Of a stretch of DNA of 64,000 nucleotides, positions 58,754 through 64,000 are shown piece after piece. The notes below the pieces were generated by a model that was not told where the DNA came from, did no database searches, and worked only from the letters and a program-made list of their open reading frames with translations. Both the position numbers and the translations under genes were made by a program. Source of the stretch: Mucilaginibacter lappiensis (GTDB taxonomy: Bacteria > Bacteroidota > Bacteroidia > Sphingobacteriales > Sphingobacteriaceae). Within the stretch, counting starts at the first letter, position 1. The number at the start of each line of letters is the position of its first letter. The DNA lies in assembly GCF_900155965.1 (NCBI RefSeq), contig NZ_FTMG01000021.1, forward strand, positions 1-64,000, in the 5' to 3' direction.

Positions 58754-59682
58754 TGAAAATCTACAAAAAAATTGTACTCGCCGGTGGCAACGGCTATTTG
58801 GGTACTGTACTGGCAAACTATTATAAAGACAAGGCAAACGAGGTGATCATACTGGCCCGCAAACAGGCTAAAACTGTTGATAACATCCGTACGGTGGTTT
58901 GGGATGGTAAGGCCGAGAACGGCTGGACAGTACACCTTTCTGGTGCCGATATGCTGATAAACCTTTGCGGTAAAAATGTGAACTGCCGCTATACCGAAAA
59001 AAATAAATCAGAGATCGTCACTTCACGTGTTTTGCCTACAGAATTGCTTGGGCATGCTATACATAAAATGAGCAATCCGCCAAAGCTGTGGATCAACGTA
59101 ACCTCTGCTACGATATACCGCCATGCAGAAGACCATCCGCAGGATGAGGAAACCGGCGAAATTGGTTATGGTTTTTCTATTGATGTATGTAAAATATGGG
59201 AAGAGGTTTTCCTGAAAAGCGAGACACCTCACACCCGAAAGATCGCATTGCGCATGGGTATTGTGTTGGGGCGTAGCGATAGTGTTTTTCCACGTTTACT
59301 GAATCTGGTAAGAATGGGGCTTGGAGGTAAACAAGGCACAGGTGAACAATACATTGCCTGGGTGCATGAACAGGATGTTGCCCGAAGCACCCAATGGCTG
59401 CTTGATCATCCCGAAATAGAGGGTGTGGTTAATTGCACAGCACCCGATGCCATAAAAAATGCCGATATGATGCACACTATACGCAAAACCTATGGTATGC
59501 CATTTGGCCTGCCCGCTCCGGAATGGTTGCTTGATATTGGGGCCGTAGTGATTGGTACCGAACCCGAACTGATACTAAAAAGCCGATGGGTAAAACCCAA
59601 GCGCCTGCTGGACTCTGGTTTCGTATTTCAGTATGAAAAAGCCGAATACGCCGTGCATGATATTTTGAGTATTAAAGGGTGA
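58753..59682 (+). CDS. TIGR01777-family NAD(P)-dependent epimerase-like protein
   Basis: The start is ATG 58753 (MKIYKKIVLAGGNGYLGTVL), overlapping the previous stop. The product is 309 residues of the extended SDR fold. The NAD-binding motif is GGNGYLG, then LINLCGKNVNCRYTEKNKSEIVTSRVLPTELLG, ATIYRHAEDHPQDEET and the C-terminal DUF1731-like KSRWVKPKRLLDSGFVFQY. The family (also called SulA-like or YfcH) has no known substrate. Its pairing with a DUF393 protein suggests a small redox module. Confidence 0.9.
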   Translation: MKIYKKIVLAGGNGYLGTVLANYYKDKANEVIILARKQAKTVDNIRTVVWDGKAENGWTVHLSGADMLINLCGKNVNCRYTEKNKSEIVTSRVLPTELLGHAIHKMSNPPKLWINVTSATIYRHAEDHPQDEETGEIGYGFSIDVCKIWEEVFLKSETPHTRKIALRMGIVLGRSDSVFPRLLNLVRMGLGGKQGTGEQYIAWVHEQDVARSTQWLLDHPEIEGVVNCTAPDAIKNADMMHTIRKTYGMPFGLPAPEWLLDIGAVVIGTEPELILKSRWVKPKRLLDSGFVFQYEKAEYAVHDILSIKG

Positions 59683-59870
59683 GATAGATACGCCTTCTTT
59701 ATTAAAGTTTACTTCGCTGCCGCGGGCTTTCAGCCCGTTGCAACTATGGTCTCAGCTTTCAGCTGAACACTAAAGCTGAAAGCTTTAATCATGCCTCCCA
59801 CGAGATACGCTGCGCTAATCTCGCGGGAGCGAGGATGACTCGTTTTTTATTGCAGGTTGATAGCAAACTT

Positions 59871-61094
59871 TTACTCCCTCGGCTCCCCTGCTTTTTTCTT
59901 CACCTCCTTCGTCATCTTCAAAGTCAGGAATAACAACAGCCCTGCGGCAATCACAATAGCAATCCAAATAAACACCGTATAATCGCGACTAGCTTTGGGA
60001 GGTTGTTTGGCTTGATAGGCCGTGTTTTGACTAACCGCTTCATGACTTATCTGCGGAGTATTATCGCGGATGCTGTCTGCAAAAAATTTAAGGTCATATT
60101 CCGCTGCCTGTACCGATTGATCGCCGGCCAGTAAGCGGTACGTTTGTTTGCCATCCAGGTAACTGATCAGCGACTCGGCCGATTGATAGGCATCTACACT
60201 CGCAATGGTTAATGGCAAATTATCGCCATTGCTTATTTGTATGATCAGCTGGTTGGCCTTGGCGGCTATCAGCAGGTCGGTAGCTTTGGTGGAATTGAGT
60301 TCCGCTTCGCAAAGCAGCTGCTTGTCATGCCCTGTAATCTGGTAAACCAACACGTCGCGCTTAAAGTATTTTGGCGCGGTAATGTTTAAGTGCAGCTTGT
60401 TTACCTGGTAGTTGTCATTCAATTTTAGGGTGATATAGGTAGTCTTGTTACTATCGGCATGGGTTAACTGAATGGGTGATATCGGAGCATAGCTTAAAGT
60501 AGTTGCGTATTCCGTATACACACCAGCCTGCAGAAATTTAATAGGTGTTTTGTTCTTATCATTCACCAGCAATTTAAGGTAACGGTAATTGCTTGCCGGG
60601 AAAGAGAGTGATTGCATATACGTGCCCTCGCTATTCACCACAGCTTCCTGCAATGGGATATCTTCCTGAATGGCGAACCATTGTTTCAGCTCGTCGCTGC
60701 CTACTAAATTCACTTTACGCTGTACGGCTGTGTTTTGCAGCTTTATCCACAGGCGGTCGAGCGCCAGGCCTGTTTTGTTTTCTACAATGAGGGTTGTGCC
60801 CGTATCGGTGCTCAGCCGGGCATCAACCTGGTTAAAAACCACAAAACTTTTTTGATCTTTTTGAGGAAGGCTCCCCGCCTGTATATAGGGTATAAAATTA
60901 CCTTTAGCGTCAACTATCCGGATATCGGACAAATCGGCTTTAGCTTTGGCTACAAAAGCAGGCTGTAGGCTGATACGGTAAAATCCTGTACTATCCACCT
61001 TGGGCAGAGTTGCCTGATACTTGAAATTTTGTTGTGCCGATGCCGATAGCACCAGTCCGCAAAATAGCGCTGTGAGGGTTAATATTTTACTCAT
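59871..61094 (-). CDS. DUF3999-family exported protein
   Basis: The start is placed at ATG 61094 (MSKILTLTALFCGLVLSASAQ), a signal peptide; the longer frame crosses a repeat. The product is 407 residues. The soluble part is beta-rich (FKYQATLPKVDSTGFYRISLQP; DIRIVDAKGNFIPYI), and one membrane helix near the C-terminus (DYTVFIWIAIVIAAGLLLFLTL) anchors it in the inner membrane. DUF3999 proteins commonly pair with DUF2339 membrane proteins, as here, where the DUF2339 gene lies just upstream. The function is unknown. Confidence 0.83.
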   Translation of the reverse strand: MSKILTLTALFCGLVLSASAQQNFKYQATLPKVDSTGFYRISLQPAFVAKAKADLSDIRIVDAKGNFIPYIQAGSLPQKDQKSFVVFNQVDARLSTDTGTTLIVENKTGLALDRLWIKLQNTAVQRKVNLVGSDELKQWFAIQEDIPLQEAVVNSEGTYMQSLSFPASNYRYLKLLVNDKNKTPIKFLQAGVYTEYATTLSYAPISPIQLTHADSNKTTYITLKLNDNYQVNKLHLNITAPKYFKRDVLVYQITGHDKQLLCEAELNSTKATDLLIAAKANQLIIQISNGDNLPLTIASVDAYQSAESLISYLDGKQTYRLLAGDQSVQAAEYDLKFFADSIRDNTPQISHEAVSQNTAYQAKQPPKASRDYTVFIWIAIVIAAGLLLFLTLKMTKEVKKKAGEPRE

Positions 61095-61127
61095 TTTTGG
61101 TAAAGCTGTAAAAATAATCTGGGCAAA

Positions 61128-61215
61128 AGCCCCACCCAAACCCTCCCCGGAAGGGAGGGCTTTAAAGTAACTTTCAAAAGTCTCCCCTACCGGGGGAGAT
61201 TTAGAGGGGGCTTTT
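61128..61215. repeat. CCCTCCCC...GGGGGAGATTTAG inverted repeat
   Basis: GCCCCACCCAAACCCTCCCC and CTACCGGGGGAGATTTAGAG are the outer arms, with an AAGTAACTTTCAAAAGTCTC segment between. It is related to 38641-38719 and to the centre of the MITE-like element, in reverse orientation. It fills the gap between the DUF3999 and DUF2339 genes. Confidence 0.65.
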
Positions 61216-61227
61216 GTGGAAATTATT

Positions 61228-63636
61228 TTACTCATCCTTAGGTTTGGCTTCATCATCAACAATAATTTTTTTAACCTTTTGGTACATGAACGATATCACC
61301 AATAGTATAATTCCCAGGCAAAAGAACGCCGCTATTTTGCCCGCCACCGGTATGTTATTGATATCGAACAAAAATAATTTAAGCAGCGTTAACGAAAACA
61401 GGCTTAATGATACTATCCGCATTACCCTTAATTTATGGCGCATCCCCAGCCACATCAATGCGAAGGATAATAGTCCCCATAAAATAGGCAGACCGGTTTT
61501 AATATAGACCGTTTCAATACGGTCGATCGAATGGCTATTGCCATAAAACATAAAATTGCTTAGCAGGCTTATCTCCAAACTTAAAAATAGTACCACCGCC
61601 CCGCTGATGAGCCAGGTGAACATTACCTTCATGCCGGCGTCCAGGTTTTTCTGACTCAGGCGAATGATGCGGTAAAACAACAGGCCAACAAAAATGGCCG
61701 CTATCCAGTGCGCCGCGAAATGACTGGCAGGCACTTTTTGCTGCTCCAGCATGATACGCTGTAAGTCGAAAAATTCGGGTGTTAAAGCCAGGTAAACCGT
61801 AACGCATACCATGAGTATGGCCAGCCTTATTTTTTCATTAAAGTTGAGTGCTTTTACTTTTAACGATACCAGGTAATACACGTATACAAATGCAGGAGTA
61901 TACAGCATCATATATAATACGTTAAGGGATGTATTAGGGAAGTGATTTAAAAATTGGTGGTTAACCTCAAATAAGCCACTTAAAAACAAAAGCGCTAAAG
62001 CATTTATGCTGAAAACATGCCGGTTTACAGCCACGCCTTTTGCAGTAGCCGGCTCTTCCTTACCAGCCAATACCGATAATAGATACGAGCTTATAGCGGC
62101 AACTAATGTGGTGATAAAACCCTTATTGGCAATAACAGTAAGGCTTAGGCTATTGTCGCTGTAAATCTGGAACCAGTCCATCAATAGGCTCAGCAGCATG
62201 GCAATCCAAAGCAGCAAGGAAGTAAGCTTCATTAGCTGGATAGACGAGCGCTGGTACAGCCAGTAAAGCAACACAGTTTCAGATGCCCAGAAAATAGTAA
62301 TGCTATGGCCATGCAGCTGTATAGGCGCGGCCAGCGAAATAAACGTAAGCGTGATGCCGATGAGCAAGTACAGGATATTAGTATCAACCTTACGGTTGCG
62401 GAACAGTACATAGGATAGCACCAGGTTCACTACGCCCAGGCTTATGCAGAACAGGCCCCGGAACTGCTCTTCTTTCATCATGGTAAGCAGATATAAACCG
62501 GCCGCGAAATAAAGCGCGGTGTTGCTGAGTAAGATGGTAAAATCAGAGGCGATGAATTTTTTGTTTTCCTTAACGTTATGCGCTACATTGATAATAAAGT
62601 ACAGCACATAAAAAATACTGGCATAAATAAAGCCGATATGATAGCTTGGCGCACTCAATGAATACAGCACCGATGCAAAAACAATCACGGTAAACACAAA
62701 GCTGATGATATTGAGCACGCGCCAGGCTTTAAAATAAGAGATGATGAGCAAGCCGGTATTCAATATCAACAGGTATATAAACAAGGCATCGTAATTGGCA
62801 TGCCCGTTACTTACCATAAACGGACTGGCAAAGCCACCCACCAGGGCAATCACGGCCAGCTCCTGCTTATCATACAACATGGATAACAGCACTGCGAAAA
62901 TGGTGATCACGATGAGGATAATAAATGCTACCGTTTGACTGAATAAGTTAAACTGATGAAAAGCCAGCGTTATGGTAAAATAAAACACCGCTAACCCCCC
63001 GCCTACCAGTACCGAGCTAAAGGCTTTATAACTATTACGCATGCGATGGGCAATACCAATTAAAATGGCTCCGCAAACAACGCCGATGCCAACACGGCCA
63101 ATCGGGCCTACCCAATCATTATCAATGGCATATTTTACAAAAAAGCCTATGGCTAAAACCAGTATAGCAATACCAATTTTATTGATGAGGTTTTCGCCGA
63201 TGAATTTTTCCAGGTCGGGGTGGCTTTCAAAGAAGGATGGTTTTGGTTCTTTAGGTTTTGGCGGAGTAAAGTTTCCGGTTTTAACCGGCCTGCGGATGGC
63301 TGATAAGCTATCTGATATAACTTCAGGCTGCCGCTCAATATGATCTGGTTTAATAAATGTAGGCTCCGGCTCTGGTGGAGCAACAGGTTCTGGCTGGGGT
63401 ATATTTACCAGTTCATCAGTTTTAGCAACCGGTGGTGTTTCGATAATAACGGGTTTGGGCTCTTCGGCCTTTTTAACCGGTTCTTCATATGATCTGTAAA
63501 GCTTAAGTGCATCTGTTAACCGTTTTAATTCAGCTAATTTATTGTCAATATCGCTCAACTTACGGTTAGTATCCGTTTTGTTGCTTACTATTAAAAAAAT
63601 AATCAGGAGCAGTATACATATGGTTAAAATGTCCAT
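61228..63636 (-). CDS. DUF2339-family polytopic membrane protein
   Basis: The product is 802 residues. After one N-terminal helix (ILTICILLLIIFLIVSN) there is a coiled-coil and Pro/Glu-rich segment to about residue 135, then FIGENLINKIGIAILVLAIGFFVKYAIDNDWVGPIGRVGIG, the DUF2339 signature, followed by about 20 membrane helices. The length and layout fit the family. Cotranscribed with the DUF3999 gene. It is thought to be an envelope-stress or cell-wall-related membrane protein but no activity is known. Confidence 0.92.
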   Translation of the reverse strand: MDILTICILLLIIFLIVSNKTDTNRKLSDIDNKLAELKRLTDALKLYRSYEEPVKKAEEPKPVIIETPPVAKTDELVNIPQPEPVAPPEPEPTFIKPDHIERQPEVISDSLSAIRRPVKTGNFTPPKPKEPKPSFFESHPDLEKFIGENLINKIGIAILVLAIGFFVKYAIDNDWVGPIGRVGIGVVCGAILIGIAHRMRNSYKAFSSVLVGGGLAVFYFTITLAFHQFNLFSQTVAFIILIVITIFAVLLSMLYDKQELAVIALVGGFASPFMVSNGHANYDALFIYLLILNTGLLIISYFKAWRVLNIISFVFTVIVFASVLYSLSAPSYHIGFIYASIFYVLYFIINVAHNVKENKKFIASDFTILLSNTALYFAAGLYLLTMMKEEQFRGLFCISLGVVNLVLSYVLFRNRKVDTNILYLLIGITLTFISLAAPIQLHGHSITIFWASETVLLYWLYQRSSIQLMKLTSLLLWIAMLLSLLMDWFQIYSDNSLSLTVIANKGFITTLVAAISSYLLSVLAGKEEPATAKGVAVNRHVFSINALALLFLSGLFEVNHQFLNHFPNTSLNVLYMMLYTPAFVYVYYLVSLKVKALNFNEKIRLAILMVCVTVYLALTPEFFDLQRIMLEQQKVPASHFAAHWIAAIFVGLLFYRIIRLSQKNLDAGMKVMFTWLISGAVVLFLSLEISLLSNFMFYGNSHSIDRIETVYIKTGLPILWGLLSFALMWLGMRHKLRVMRIVSLSLFSLTLLKLFLFDINNIPVAGKIAAFFCLGIILLVISFMYQKVKKIIVDDEAKPKDE

Positions 63637-63799
63637 GGCATAGGTTTAGTAAAAAGTTAAAGATAAATGATTTATGCAAGGCAAACACATAAAAAAATAT
63701 TTTACGCCGGTTTGAAGATAGTCTTCGTGCTACTTTATGGGTATTTATGACGGTAGAATCTCTTTTTATTAACAGCAGTAATTATTAAATTTAAAGGCC

Positions 63800-64000
63800 A
63801 TGAAAAACATATTGATATTGCTTTTTTTATTGCCACTTACTGCACTGGCCCAGCAAAACTATCCAGCCTCTATTGACAATTTTATGCAGGCCCAGGTTAG
63901 CGTAAATAGGTTCAACGGAAATGTGCTGGTAGCAAAGGCCGGAAAGATAATTTACCAAAAAGCTTTTGGGTACCGCAACTATGATACAAAGCAGTTATTG
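63800..64000 (+). CDS. Serine beta-lactamase-like hydrolase, N-terminal fragment
   Basis: The window ends inside this gene after 67 codons. It starts with a signal peptide (ILILLFLLPLTALAQQ) and continues DNFMQAQVSVNRFNGNVLVAKAGKIIYQKAFGYRNYDTKQ, which is the typical start of class C beta-lactamase/PBP4* family proteins. The catalytic SxxK motif lies beyond the window. The likely role is hydrolysis of a peptide or ester bond in the periplasm. Confidence 0.75.
   Translation, partial: MKNILILLFLLPLTALAQQNYPASIDNFMQAQVSVNRFNGNVLVAKAGKIIYQKAFGYRNYDTKQLL

Overview
The window looks like a chromosome segment of a soil- or plant-associated member of the Sphingobacteriaceae (Bacteroidota), most likely Mucilaginibacter or a close relative. 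This is inferred from the SusC/SusD pair, the many lipoproteins with short lipoboxes, the Bacteroidota -7 box (TAnnTTTG), GH99-like and GH3 enzymes, DUF3823/DUF3999/DUF2339 families and the many short inverted-repeat families between genes. No rRNA, phage or CRISPR locus is present. An IS4-type transposase remnant lies at the left edge.

Layout. 1-3600: transposase remnant, a secreted esterase and kbl. 4344-17124: a polysaccharide utilization locus with a GH99-like enzyme and GH3 on the plus strand, and GH99-like, GH43, a beta-sandwich lipoprotein, DUF3823, SusD and SusC on the minus strand. 17983-22896: PF04185 phosphoesterase, di-heme cytochrome c peroxidase and a rhomboid protease. 22932-33503: an RNA-repair island (below), interrupted by a third GH99-like lipoprotein and a lipoprotein of unknown function. 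33539-37835: DHA2 exporter, siderophore-interacting flavoprotein, AraC regulator, DinB and DUF1801 proteins. 38062-46507: a tellurium-resistance-type (Ter) stress cluster with four TerD paralogs, HAD, phosphoribosyltransferase, TelA, an unknown protein and TerC, followed by pgpA. 46877-53271: GMC oxidoreductase, NagB, Gfo/Idh/MocA oxidoreductase and a second GH3. 53424-64000: carboxylesterase, a small regulator/membrane pair, a Tae4-like peptidoglycan amidase with a lipoprotein partner, DUF393 and TIGR01777 proteins, DUF3999/DUF2339 membrane proteins and the start of a serine beta-lactamase-like protein.

The most interesting content is the RNA-repair island. It holds a WYL-domain regulator, divergent rtcB (RNA ligase), a cluster of four unusual tRNA genes, a divergent small zinc-ribbon gene with a one-base frameshift, a Ro60/Rsr (TROVE + vWA) gene, and directly downstream an array of eight Y-RNA-like units. 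Each unit has the same two-part stem supported by compensatory changes between units. Six carry a T-arm, and in three or four of those a D-arm follows the T-arm through a closed acceptor-like hairpin, which is a circularly permuted tRNA mimic. rtcB and ro60 share an inverted-repeat operator set at exactly the same distance (12 nt) from the same promoter-like TTTGTATC, so they are probably one regulon, with the WYL protein the obvious candidate regulator. Ro60, Y RNA and RtcB are known partners in bacterial RNA surveillance and repair. What looks unusual here is the size and diversity of the Y-RNA array, two minimal units without a tRNA-like module, and the adjacent odd tRNA cluster.

Intergenic space is rich in repeats: a 'bacterial palindrome' of about 120 bp in three copies, one of them split by a 178-bp MITE-like element with 19-bp terminal inverted repeats and an 8-bp target duplication; TGTCAT-CTGAG hairpins; and a conserved block of about 250 bp in front of two genes 24 kb apart, with 10-bp phased TTTTAAC repeats in one copy. 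All functional assignments come from reading the sequence; no database search was possible.
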